Of a DNA stretch of 7,648 nt, positions 1-6,423 are shown in pieces. The notes beneath the pieces are model-generated. The model saw only the letters and a program-made list of their open reading frames with translations. It searched no databases and had not been told where the DNA came from. Made by a program: the position numbers and the translations under genes. Positions within the stretch are counted from its first letter, which is position 1; the number at the start of each line of letters is the position of its first letter. Origin of the DNA: Chitinophagaceae bacterium (GTDB taxonomy: Bacteria; Bacteroidota; Bacteroidia; Chitinophagales; Chitinophagaceae); assembly GCA_003167015.1 (NCBI GenBank), contig PMUF01000582.1, positions 1 through 7,648 of the forward strand, in the 5' to 3' direction.

Positions 1-25
1 ACAAATTATTTTTGAAAGGTAAAGG

Positions 26-745
26 TTATTGGCACTGTGCCAGCATCGTTTCGGCCTGTTTTTGGCCCCAGTGAGGGAATAAAGGTTGCGGCTGGGCAGA
101 TTTGAAAAGGGCTACAGATTTTTCGAAAAGGGGTTTGGCCTTATCCTTGCCACCGCCGAACTGGGTAGGGGTATTGAACAGGCTCATGCCCTGGAGATAG
201 TACAGGCGGGGGTTATTGGGATCGGCTGCCAGGCCTTTCTGCAGCGCCTCAGAGGCATCTTTACCGTTGGTCATCCAACGGGACTGCGGATCGACGAGCA
301 TCTGCTGGGTAGCCGACATATTCTCTACAGCGTAAGTTTCGGCGTTCTTTTGAATCGCCTCTCCCTTGGCCAGGTAGGCATTGATCTTTTGGGAATTGGC
401 GTCCTTGTCTTTGACGTCGGGCATCCAGCCGATCCAGGTCTGGGCCAGGGCAGCATAGTAATAGGGCAGCCATTGCGTTTTTTCGGCATCGCCGATACGG
501 TCGAAAGTTCCGGCAAGGCTTTCTAACTGATCCATGGTCGTGGCGGAATCCAGCAGGGCGATATTCTTTTGCATGGCCTGGGTGTACTTGTCCGATTGCG
601 CCTGCGTAGCAAGGCCGAGTCCGATGAGGAGGGCGAAGAAAAACAGAAAATGCGCTTTGGAAAATTTAGCGCATTTTCTGTTAATGGCTAATGTCTGTCC
701 TTCGGACAAGACGCTGGAAGCGTCTTTGGAGAGTGTCTTTTGCAT
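26..745 (-). CDS. Exported TPR-like protein of unknown function, 239 aa
   Basis: I do not recognise a named family. The protein has a hydrophobic segment at residues 31-46 (AHFLFFFALLIGLGLA) followed by TQAQ, which looks like a signal peptide cleaved near residue 48, so the mature protein should be periplasmic or envelope-associated. The mature part is helical. Residues 165-215 contain a TPR-like unit (DPNNPRLYYLQGMSLF, then a helix with PLFEKSVALFK), and residues 85-105 (WLPYYYAALAQTW) look like another helix pair. I chose the ATG at 745 because it is the only Met before the signal segment; reading further upstream in this frame would overlap the receptor gene. It follows the receptor stop codon by 19 A/T-rich bases, suggesting co-transcription. 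Oddly, about 30 residues precede the hydrophobic core, and they are encoded by three hairpins. The stop is TAA. Coding status is fairly certain, function is not. Confidence 0.8.
   Translation of the reverse strand: MQKTLSKDASSVLSEGQTLAINRKCAKFSKAHFLFFFALLIGLGLATQAQSDKYTQAMQKNIALLDSATTMDQLESLAGTFDRIGDAEKTQWLPYYYAALAQTWIGWMPDVKDKDANSQKINAYLAKGEAIQKNAETYAVENMSATQQMLVDPQSRWMTNGKDASEALQKGLAADPNNPRLYYLQGMSLFNTPTQFGGGKDKAKPLFEKSVALFKSAQPQPLFPHWGQKQAETMLAQCQ
642..682. repeat. Perfect 15-bp inverted repeat (hairpin) inside the TPR gene
   Basis: AACAGAAAATGCGCT at 642-656 is matched exactly by its reverse complement at 668-682, with an 11-base spacer. On the coding (minus) strand the second arm runs straight into a short T-run (TTTTTC), so the RNA would resemble an intrinsic terminator placed within the first 105 bases of the gene. 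The arms encode NRKCA before and KAHFLF into the signal-peptide core. A perfect 15-bp inverted repeat at this spacing is unlikely by chance. It may be a regulatory hairpin, or a copy of a dispersed palindromic repeat that has been absorbed into the reading frame. Confidence 0.85.
696..725. repeat. Two further small hairpins next to the 15-bp inverted repeat
   Basis: TGTCC (696-700) pairs with GGACA (704-708) around a 3-base loop. AAGACGCT-type arms at 709-715 and 719-725 give a 7-bp stem, also with a 3-base loop. They lie back to back between the ATG at 745 and the 15-bp inverted repeat, so the first 100 bases of the message would fold into three consecutive stems. Each is short alone; the clustering is what makes them notable. 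Confidence 0.6.
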
Positions 746-764
746 GATTGTAGTTTTTATATAT

Positions 765-3026
765 TTATAAATTATTATTGATGGCATCCTGTGACCGGTC
801 GACGCCCCAGCTAATGAAGCAACCGACGAAATAGAACCGCGTAGCCGGCGGCGTGATAGCCTGCTTATAGAGGCCGCTGTACGAAAAATTATACCCATAT
901 ACCGCATTATAACCCAGCACATTGCTGACGCTGGCAAACCACACGACGAAGGTCTTTGCCTTGGGGTTGCTGAAGCTGGGTACATATTCCGCGCTGAAAT
1001 TGAGGCTGTTGTAATCTTTGGTCTTACCACTCTCCGCGAGATAGTATTTATTAGTACTGTCGAGGATAAAGTTATAATAGGGCCGGCCGGTCGCGAAGCT
1101 ATAGGTGAGATTGACGCCGGACCTGATCTTGGTAAAGAAACGCTTCATGACGATGGAAGCGGTGTGGGTGGCGGCGAAGCTGGGCATCAGCTGTTCGGTA
1201 TAATTGAGATAATTACGCTTGGTATCCAGGTAGGAATAGCTGATCCAGTAGTCGAAATTCTTGATGGATTTCTTATCGCGCCAGAAAAGTTCGAATCCTT
1301 TGGCATAACCGGTGCCGGTATTATTAAAACTGGAAAAGAAATAATTGACGGGGACGGTCTTGATGAGGTCCTGGTATTGTTTGTAATAGGCTTCGATACG
1401 GAAGATCCTGTCCTTGGTCATCTTCTGGTAATTGATGATGTAATGCGTCGCTTTGGTAAAGCCGAGATTGGGGGTAAAGAAAAGCTGGCTGTTCTCCGGC
1501 TTCTGGTAGAAAATGCCATAGGCCAGGGATACCTGGGCATCCGCGCCGGTGCGGTAAGCCAGGGATACTCTCGGGGCAATATCCGACTTATCGATGATGC
1601 TGGAATGTTCGTAGCGAACCCCGACCTTGGCCGCCAGCTCGTTGGTCAGAAAGATATCGGATTCGACGAAGGCCGCATTGAAATTGTCGTGGAATTTGTA
1701 CAAAGTATCGATATTGTATTCCACGGTGTGGTATTTCTGGTAGTTATAGGCATACGAATATTCCGTGCCGAAGCGGATGGCGCTGAGCGTTCCCAGTTTT
1801 TTATCGAAGACGACCTTCGCCTGGGAGAGGTCCTGCCGCTGGTTCACGCCGAAATTCTTATAATTCATCCAGAATACGGAGTCCGGGTAGTCGAGCGGCT
1901 GGTTCTGCAGGTTCTGCACTTGTTGTGAGATATTGTCCAGGTTAGTGCTATAGCTGGTGCCCAGATCCATTTTCCAGCCGTTGTTGAGGTATTCGCGCCA
2001 GCTGAGATTGTTGTACCAGTTATGATTGGTAATGGCGAAGGCATCGTTGGTGTTCAGGCTATCCCAGTCCTGACGGCGCAGACCGAGGTTGTTATAGGAG
2101 AAAGTCGTATAATATTTGATGATGCCGCCGTTCTTGGTCTTGATGCGAAAATTGGCATCTGCGTTATGATATTGCGGCACCTCGAAATAGTCGGGCACCT
2201 GTTTGACTGCATGGAAATAGAGGTCGACATTGGTATAATTGTAGCTAACGCCCCAGGAAGATTGTTTGTCTTTGGACAGCTGCTGGGTTCCGACACCTGC
2301 CAGGATCGGCGAGATGGAAGCATCCACCTCGGATTTTTCGGGCAGGTCTATCGATTCGAGCAGGACGACCGAAGACAGCGCCTGACCGTAGAGGGCCGAA
2401 TAACCGCCGGTGCTGAAGACCGTCCCTTTGAATAGAAAAGGGGAAAATCGGCCTCTTTGGGCGATATCGGGAACGCTGGAGTAATAAGGATTATTGACCA
2501 GGGTGCCGTCGATGTATTGTTTGGCTTCATAGCCGGCGCCGCCGCGTACAAAAAGCCCCTCCTGCTCGCCGACCTGCTGAGCGCCGGGCAGCGTCTTCAG
2601 GGCAGCCGTGATATCTGCATTGGAGCCTGCTGTGGTGGCGACATCGAGTGAGCTGAGGACAGCGCCTCTTTTAGCATCGCCGGCGGTAAAAGAGCCGGCA
2701 GTGATCGTGACGGCCTTCAGTTCGCTGAGCTGTTCTTTCAGGACGAGGCGCAAATCTATAGGTGACCCGTTGAGGGTAATGGGTTGTTCCAGGGGGTTAT
2801 ACCCAATATTGGTAACGGTAAGGAGGTGATCGCCTTTTTCGGCAGATTGAAAGCTGAAATGGCCGAGGGAATCGGAGGTAGCGCCGTCATAAGTGTCCTT
2901 GACGGTAATACTGGCGCCCCGGATGGGGTGGCCTTTACCATCCCTGATGGTGCCGGACACCAGTGTTTGGGCTGGAAGCCATCCGGCAGCAAGGATGAGG
3001 GCAAGAAGTAAGACCAGTGCTTTCAT
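765..3026 (-). CDS. TonB-dependent outer-membrane receptor, substrate unknown
   Basis: A 753-residue outer-membrane gated transporter powered by TonB/ExbBD. In order: signal peptide (1-20, ending LPAQ); carboxypeptidase-regulatory-like beta-sandwich (about 22-95: GTIRDGKGHPIRGASITVKD, then GHFSF and IGYNP); plug domain (about 102-230) with LFVRGGAGYEAKQYIDGTLV and GGYSALYGQALSSVVLLES; then a beta-barrel rich in alternating aromatic strands to the C-terminus, whose last strand is RFYFVGCFISWGV. Length fits ordinary TonB receptors and is shorter than typical SusC proteins. No susD-like gene follows, arguing against a polysaccharide-utilisation pair. The next gene is an exported TPR-like protein. 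The ATG at 3026 is chosen because it starts directly at the signal peptide. Siderophore, metal or other cargo cannot be told from sequence. No clear TonB box was identified. Confidence 0.93.
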   Translation of the reverse strand: MKALVLLLALILAAGWLPAQTLVSGTIRDGKGHPIRGASITVKDTYDGATSDSLGHFSFQSAEKGDHLLTVTNIGYNPLEQPITLNGSPIDLRLVLKEQLSELKAVTITAGSFTAGDAKRGAVLSSLDVATTAGSNADITAALKTLPGAQQVGEQEGLFVRGGAGYEAKQYIDGTLVNNPYYSSVPDIAQRGRFSPFLFKGTVFSTGGYSALYGQALSSVVLLESIDLPEKSEVDASISPILAGVGTQQLSKDKQSSWGVSYNYTNVDLYFHAVKQVPDYFEVPQYHNADANFRIKTKNGGIIKYYTTFSYNNLGLRRQDWDSLNTNDAFAITNHNWYNNLSWREYLNNGWKMDLGTSYSTNLDNISQQVQNLQNQPLDYPDSVFWMNYKNFGVNQRQDLSQAKVVFDKKLGTLSAIRFGTEYSYAYNYQKYHTVEYNIDTLYKFHDNFNAAFVESDIFLTNELAAKVGVRYEHSSIIDKSDIAPRVSLAYRTGADAQVSLAYGIFYQKPENSQLFFTPNLGFTKATHYIINYQKMTKDRIFRIEAYYKQYQDLIKTVPVNYFFSSFNNTGTGYAKGFELFWRDKKSIKNFDYWISYSYLDTKRNYLNYTEQLMPSFAATHTASIVMKRFFTKIRSGVNLTYSFATGRPYYNFILDSTNKYYLAESGKTKDYNSLNFSAEYVPSFSNPKAKTFVVWFASVSNVLGYNAVYGYNFSYSGLYKQAITPPATRFYFVGCFISWGVDRSQDAINNNL

Positions 3027-3043
3027 TTCTCATAAATTTATTG

Positions 3044-3075
3044 CTAAAGTAAACTAGTTTATTTTATAAACCAAA
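3044..3075 (-). promoter_or_regulatory. Candidate Bacteroidetes-type promoter for the TonB receptor gene
   Basis: On the minus strand TTTG (3075-3072) is followed after 20 bases by TACTTTAG (3051-3044). These match the -33 TTTG and seven of eight positions of the -7 TAnnTTTG consensus known for Bacteroidetes. Transcription would begin near 3037, leaving only about ten leader bases before the ATG at 3026. The region is A/T-rich, so a chance match is possible. If real, the terminator at 3146-3117 lies upstream of this start and belongs to another transcript. Confidence 0.35.
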
Positions 3076-3116
3076 TAATACGGAGAGATTTTTCGGGTAG
3101 CTGGTGAGGCCGGGCC

Positions 3117-3146
3117 AAAAAAAAGCCAGGCTTAGAAAAGCCCGGC
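3117..3146 (-). terminator. Intrinsic terminator upstream of the TonB receptor gene
   Basis: On the minus strand GCCGGGCTT (3146-3138) pairs with AAGCCTGGC (3133-3125), nine base pairs with one G-U, around a 4-base loop. Eight T residues follow (3124-3117). This is a textbook rho-independent terminator for minus-strand transcription; the plus strand has no T-run. It stops about 90 bases before the receptor start, so it either ends an unrecognised transcript from 3147-3557, backs up the atp terminator, or lies in a receptor leader. Confidence 0.8.
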
Positions 3147-3557
3147 GGTTGTTGATCGTACCCTTTAAAACTAAACTCTTGCTATATAGTGCTATATAAT
3201 ATTATGGAATGACAGATCCTTCCTATCGATTGCTGATAATAATAAAATGCTATGATAATCAGATAAATACAAGATAAACCAGGAAAGTGGAGATGTTCGG
3301 GACGGATATATTTGTTTCATAAGTGCTTTTAAGGGACTATAACGGATTGTCGTACTACTACCCGGGAGTATCAGATACTTACTTATTACCTGCAAACCAA
3401 GTTGCCTGTACGGATAAACTGCAGAAAAAGGATTGGAAATAAAATGAAAGGATGTTTTTCGGGAGCTTGGAGGGGATGTCGTGATGACATTGTAAAGATT
3501 GCCAAAAGTTTTTAATTGTGCAAGCGTTTATACTTAATTTTTTTAGTCGGGTGGCCT
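3147..3557. other. Intergenic region of about 410 bases, no convincing gene
   Basis: This stretch lies between the atpA terminator and a second minus-strand terminator and is more A/T-rich than the genes around it. The longest minus-strand reading frame (3395-3192, 67 codons) has a Ser/Ile/Leu-rich composition unlike the neighbours and no recognisable domain, so I do not call it. I see a 9-bp repeat at 3180-3198 and a short interrupted palindrome, ATGTC-n5-GACAT, at 3476-3490. No tRNA or known riboswitch was recognised. A small RNA is possible but not demonstrated. Confidence 0.6.
3180..3198. repeat. 9-bp direct repeat TGCTATATA with a 10-bp period
   Basis: TGCTATATA occurs at 3180-3188 and again at 3190-3198, separated by a single G. 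The 10-bp period puts both copies on the same face of the helix. It sits about 35 bases upstream (minus-strand sense) of the terminator at 3146-3117. It could be a protein-binding pair or merely a local slip duplication in A/T-rich DNA. Confidence 0.6.
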
Positions 3558-3592
3558 AAAAAAAAGGCCCGGTCATTTCTGCCGGGCCTTTT
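3558..3592 (-). terminator. Intrinsic terminator of the atp operon
   Basis: Arms AAAAGGCCCGG (3562-3572) and CCGGGCCTTTT (3582-3592) form a perfect 11-bp stem with a 9-base loop. Read on the minus strand, the stem is followed by an eight-base T-run (3565-3558, partly shared with the stem). It begins about 22 bases after the atpA stop codon. The plus strand has only TTTTA after the stem, so termination should be mainly in the atp direction. It closes the operon right after atpA. Confidence 0.92.
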
Positions 3593-3614
3593 ATCGGGAA
3601 TTCGATGTTGTTCT

Positions 3615-5192
3615 TTACTTATACTGCGGTATCAGGCCATTGGCAAGATCCACCATTCTCTTCACCCCGTCATCGGGAAGGTTGCCCTTTTTGAACTCCG
3701 CCAATACATCGGGCAGTTTGTTCTCCATTTCCAACAGGAAGTGGTCTTCAAATTCTCTTACTCTTCTAACGGCTACCTGCCGTAGCAAGCCCTGGGTTCC
3801 CAGGTAGATGATGGCAACCTGCTTCTCGACAGAGAAGGGAGTGTATTGCGGCTGTTTAAGGATTTCCACATTACGGGCCCCTTTATCGATGACCAGTTTG
3901 GTCGCAGCATCGAGGTCCCCGCCGAATTTGGAAAAGGCTTCCATTTCGCGATACAGGGCCTGGTCGAGCTTCAGCGTACCGGCAACTTTTTTCATCGATT
4001 TGATCTGGGCGTTCCCACCGACACGGCTAACGGAGATCCCTACGTTGATAGCAGGGCGGATACCGGCGTTGAAGAGGTTACCTTCCAGGAAGATCTGACC
4101 GTCGGTGATAGAGATCACGTTGGTCGGGATATACGCGGAGACGTCGCCGGCCTGTGTCTCGATGATAGGCAGGGCAGTCAGCGATCCGCCGCCCTTGACG
4201 AGGTGACGGATGGAATCCGGGAGATCGTTCATGTTCCTGGCCACGCCGTCATCGGAAATGATCTTGGCCGCACGTTCGAGCAGGCGGCTATGGAGATAGA
4301 ACACGTCGCCGGGATATGCTTCGCGGCCCGGAGGGCGGCGTAACAGCAGGGATACTTCACGGTAAGCGACAGCCTGTTTGGACAAGTCATCGAAAATGAT
4401 CAGCGCGGGCCTGCCGGAGTCACGGAAGAGCCCGCCAATAGCTGCCCCGGCGAAGGGGGCATAGAACTGAATGGGAGCCGGATCGGCGGCGGTAGCCGCT
4501 ACGATCACCGTATATTCCAGGGCGCCATAATCAGCGAGGGTCTTCATGACCCCAGCCACCGTCGATGCCTTCTGGCCGATGGCGACATAGATACAGTATA
4601 CGGGCTTGCCTGCCTTGTAGAATTCTTTCTGGTTGATGATGGTGTCGATGGCGATGGCGGTCTTGCCGGTCTGGCGGTCGCCAATGATCAGCTCGCGTTG
4701 TCCGCGGCCGATGGGGATCATGGCATCGATGGCCTTGATACCCGTCTGAAGGGGTTCCTTTACCGGTTCGCGGAAAATGACACCGGGGGCTTTGCGCTCC
4801 AGGGGCATTTCATATTTCTCTCCGGTGATGGGGCCTTTACCGTCGATGGGTTCACCGAGTGTATTGACCACGCGGCCCAGCATGCCTTCGCCGACATTGA
4901 TCGACGCAATTTTCCCGGTGCGCCGGACGATCGAGCCTTCTTCGATATCGCCGGTCTCTCCCATCAGTACCACCCCTACATTGTCTTCTTCCAGGTTGAG
5001 CGCGATAGCTCTGACGCCATTTTCGAATTCGACCAGCTCACCGCTGCCGACACTGCTCAGTCCGTATACACGGGCGATACCGTCACCGACCTGCAGCACG
5101 GTGCCGACTTCTTCCAGCTCGGTGGCAACATTAGTATTGCTCAATTGCTGCCGCAATATCGCTGAAATTTCATCCGGTTTGATGTCTGCCAT
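3615..5192 (-). CDS. atpA: F1Fo ATP synthase subunit alpha
   Basis: Alpha subunit of the F1 head: three copies alternate with beta around gamma on the cytoplasmic side of the inner membrane, binding nucleotide non-catalytically and supplying residues to the beta catalytic sites. The 525-residue length is normal. Visible are the N-terminal beta-barrel (about 28-95), Walker A GDRQTGKT (171-178), Walker B ALIIFDDL (263-270), the conserved stretch around SKQAVAYREVSLLLRRPPGR (271-290), and the family signature PAINVGISVS (380-389) followed by the arginine finger Arg390. The helical C-terminal domain ends IPQYK. The DDGVARNMNDLPDSI and KGGGSLTALP segments near 314-341 are of the Bacteroidetes type. 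The ATG at 5192 lies 23 bases after atpH and gives the usual N-terminus. It is the last gene before the operon terminator; atpG does not follow. Confidence 0.98.
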   Translation of the reverse strand: MADIKPDEISAILRQQLSNTNVATELEEVGTVLQVGDGIARVYGLSSVGSGELVEFENGVRAIALNLEEDNVGVVLMGETGDIEEGSIVRRTGKIASINVGEGMLGRVVNTLGEPIDGKGPITGEKYEMPLERKAPGVIFREPVKEPLQTGIKAIDAMIPIGRGQRELIIGDRQTGKTAIAIDTIINQKEFYKAGKPVYCIYVAIGQKASTVAGVMKTLADYGALEYTVIVAATAADPAPIQFYAPFAGAAIGGLFRDSGRPALIIFDDLSKQAVAYREVSLLLRRPPGREAYPGDVFYLHSRLLERAAKIISDDGVARNMNDLPDSIRHLVKGGGSLTALPIIETQAGDVSAYIPTNVISITDGQIFLEGNLFNAGIRPAINVGISVSRVGGNAQIKSMKKVAGTLKLDQALYREMEAFSKFGGDLDAATKLVIDKGARNVEILKQPQYTPFSVEKQVAIIYLGTQGLLRQVAVRRVREFEDHFLLEMENKLPDVLAEFKKGNLPDDGVKRMVDLANGLIPQYK

Positions 5193-5215
5193 AATTGTTT
5201 TCAGTTTGAAGTTAA

Positions 5216-5782
5216 TTACCTAATCTTATAGATAAAATCGTTGTTCTCGAATTGTTGTTTGATCTTATGGAGGTCGAATGCGATGCTGGTATCTATCAGC
5301 TCATCGCCGATCTCCAGCACAAAACCGCCTATCAGTTCTTCCTTCACTTCAGTATTCAGCTCGATCTGCGGTACCTTCCGGTCAGTCTTCAGTTTGTCCA
5401 GGATGGATTGCTTCACCGCGTCGCTGATAGGTACAGCGGTAGTCAGTTTGACTGTCTGAATGCCCAGGTGCTGCTTGTATTGATCGATAAAAGCGACGAC
5501 GATCTCGGGCAGCCAGGCCTCACGACCTTTGCTCATCAGCAAATGATTGAAAGCCGTCGTCAGGTCGGAGACCTTTCCAGCCGTCACAGCATCCAGGATC
5601 TTCTTTTTCTTATCGGTCTTGATAATAGGGCTACGGAGGACGCTGAGCAGTTCGGGGCTGACGCGGCAAACATCCCTCAAAAAAAGCATATCGTTATAGA
5701 CAGCATCCAACTGGCCTCTTTCAATGGCGAGGTCGAGGATAGACTTGGCATACCGGGCTGCTAAACGGGGGTTCGGTGTCAT
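5216..5782 (-). CDS. atpH: F1Fo ATP synthase subunit delta
   Basis: Delta subunit (OSCP homologue), sitting on top of the F1 head and tying it to the b-subunit stator stalk. The 188 residues are a normal length. The N-terminal helical bundle spans about 5-105, starting RLAARYAKSILDLA, which is characteristic of the family. The C-terminal domain (about 108-178) carries the diagnostic IGGFVLEIGDELIDTSI at 151-167. The ATG at 5782 follows the atpF stop codon by 6 bases, implying close translational linkage, and atpA starts 23 bases further on. Nothing is broken or missing. Identification rests on both domains and on operon position. Confidence 0.96.
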   Translation of the reverse strand: MTPNPRLAARYAKSILDLAIERGQLDAVYNDMLFLRDVCRVSPELLSVLRSPIIKTDKKKKILDAVTAGKVSDLTTAFNHLLMSKGREAWLPEIVVAFIDQYKQHLGIQTVKLTTAVPISDAVKQSILDKLKTDRKVPQIELNTEVKEELIGGFVLEIGDELIDTSIAFDLHKIKQQFENNDFIYKIR

Positions 5783-5788
5783 AGATTA

Positions 5789-6283
5789 TTAATTCAGTTT
5801 CGATTCGTTAGTCAGTTGACGGATGTAGCTCTCCTGCTGGCTCTTGTCAGCCAGTTCGCGGCGCAGGATCTTTTCCGCTACTTCCACCACCAGGTTACCG
5901 ACCTGGTTCTTGACTTCGGTCAGGGCCGCCATTTTCTGCTGTTCGATAGCGGCCTGAGCGTCGGTGATGATCTTGCCGGCTTCTATCTTCGCCTGTTCCT
6001 TGGCTTCGCCGACGATCTTGTCCCGGGTGTCACGGGCTTCCTTGAGCAGCTGAGCCCTTTCTTCGCGGGCTTTGGCCAGGAGGGCCTCATTTTCTCCCTT
6101 CAGCTGGACCATCTCGGCCTTTACTCTTTCAGCAGTAGCCAGTGAATCGGCAATGCCTTGTTCTCTGTCGCTAAGCGATTTGAGGATGGGCTTCCAGGCG
6201 GTCTTCTTCAGGATGAAGAAGAGGATAAGGAAACCGATGAGGTTCCAAACAAATAAGCCTAAGTCGGGCGTTAATAAAGGCAT
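5789..6283 (-). CDS. atpF: F1Fo ATP synthase subunit b
   Basis: Subunit b forms the peripheral stalk that holds the alpha/beta head still against rotor torque. One N-terminal membrane helix (about 9-26, FVWNLIGFLILFFIL) is followed by KKTAWKPI and a long charged, heptad-like helix (about 34-145) rich in Ala, Glu, Lys and Arg, predicted to be a coiled-coil dimer. The C-terminal part (VVEVAEKILRRELAD, 132-146) contacts delta. At 164 residues it is close to the usual 155-170. The ATG at 6283 is preceded by an A-rich stretch and no Shine-Dalgarno site, as normal in this phylum. A 140-base gap separates it from atpE, unlike the tight spacing downstream. No second b-type (b') gene is present in the window. 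Confidence 0.96.
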   Translation of the reverse strand: MPLLTPDLGLFVWNLIGFLILFFILKKTAWKPILKSLSDREQGIADSLATAERVKAEMVQLKGENEALLAKAREERAQLLKEARDTRDKIVGEAKEQAKIEAGKIITDAQAAIEQQKMAALTEVKNQVGNLVVEVAEKILRRELADKSQQESYIRQLTNESKLN

Positions 6284-6342
6284 ATAAACTATTTTTTTAC
6301 GGTCAATTTAACGTTCTTGAATCCCACGGGTTTTGCCAGGAG

Positions 6343-6383
6343 AAAAATTACTGCATCTTCGGCCCTGTGCGTCGGATGCAGTA
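6343..6383 (-). promoter_or_regulatory. Hairpin plus T-run between atpE and atpF
   Basis: On the minus strand TACTGCATC (6383-6375) pairs perfectly with GATGCAGTA (6357-6349) across a 17-base loop. After one A there are five T residues (6347-6343). It lies about 40 bases behind the atpE stop codon inside the 140-base gap. It resembles a weak intrinsic terminator or an RNA processing/stabilising stem. A partial stop here would raise the c subunit over downstream subunits, matching the c-ring's multi-copy need; this role is inferred. Confidence 0.5.
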
Positions 6384-6423
6384 TTTCTTTTACGTGCGAT
6401 GTCGCATGAAGCTCAGCCGCCGC

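Noticed and set aside
746..1030. N-terminal extension of the TPR protein up to position 1030
   Set aside because: It would overlap 266 bases of the receptor gene in another frame, and its low-complexity Arg/Ser/Ile translation looks spurious.
1164..1928. Long plus-strand open frame of 254 codons opposite the TonB receptor
   Set aside because: Antisense shadow of a clear coding gene; the translation has no recognisable domain.
3072..3080. TATTATTTG on the minus strand as a -7 promoter box
   Set aside because: Spacing within the box is one base too long and no -33 TTG lies upstream; the same TTTG fits better as the -33 element of the candidate promoter.
3307..3314. Exact plus-strand TAnnTTTG match (TATATTTG)
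   Set aside because: No TTG at the -33 distance and no plus-strand gene downstream.
3192..3395. Possible small minus-strand gene of 67 codons, or 42 from an internal ATG, ending 46 bases before a terminator
   Set aside because: Ser/Ile/Leu-rich composition unlike the neighbours, no domain and no start signal; its position before a terminator is suggestive but not enough.
3846..4343. Plus-strand open frames opposite atpA
   Set aside because: Mirror frames of a highly conserved gene; composition is explained by atpA codon use.
6392..6409. Five-codon minus-strand mini-ORF (MRHRT) in the atpE-atpF gap
   Set aside because: Too short to separate from chance, with no initiation signal.
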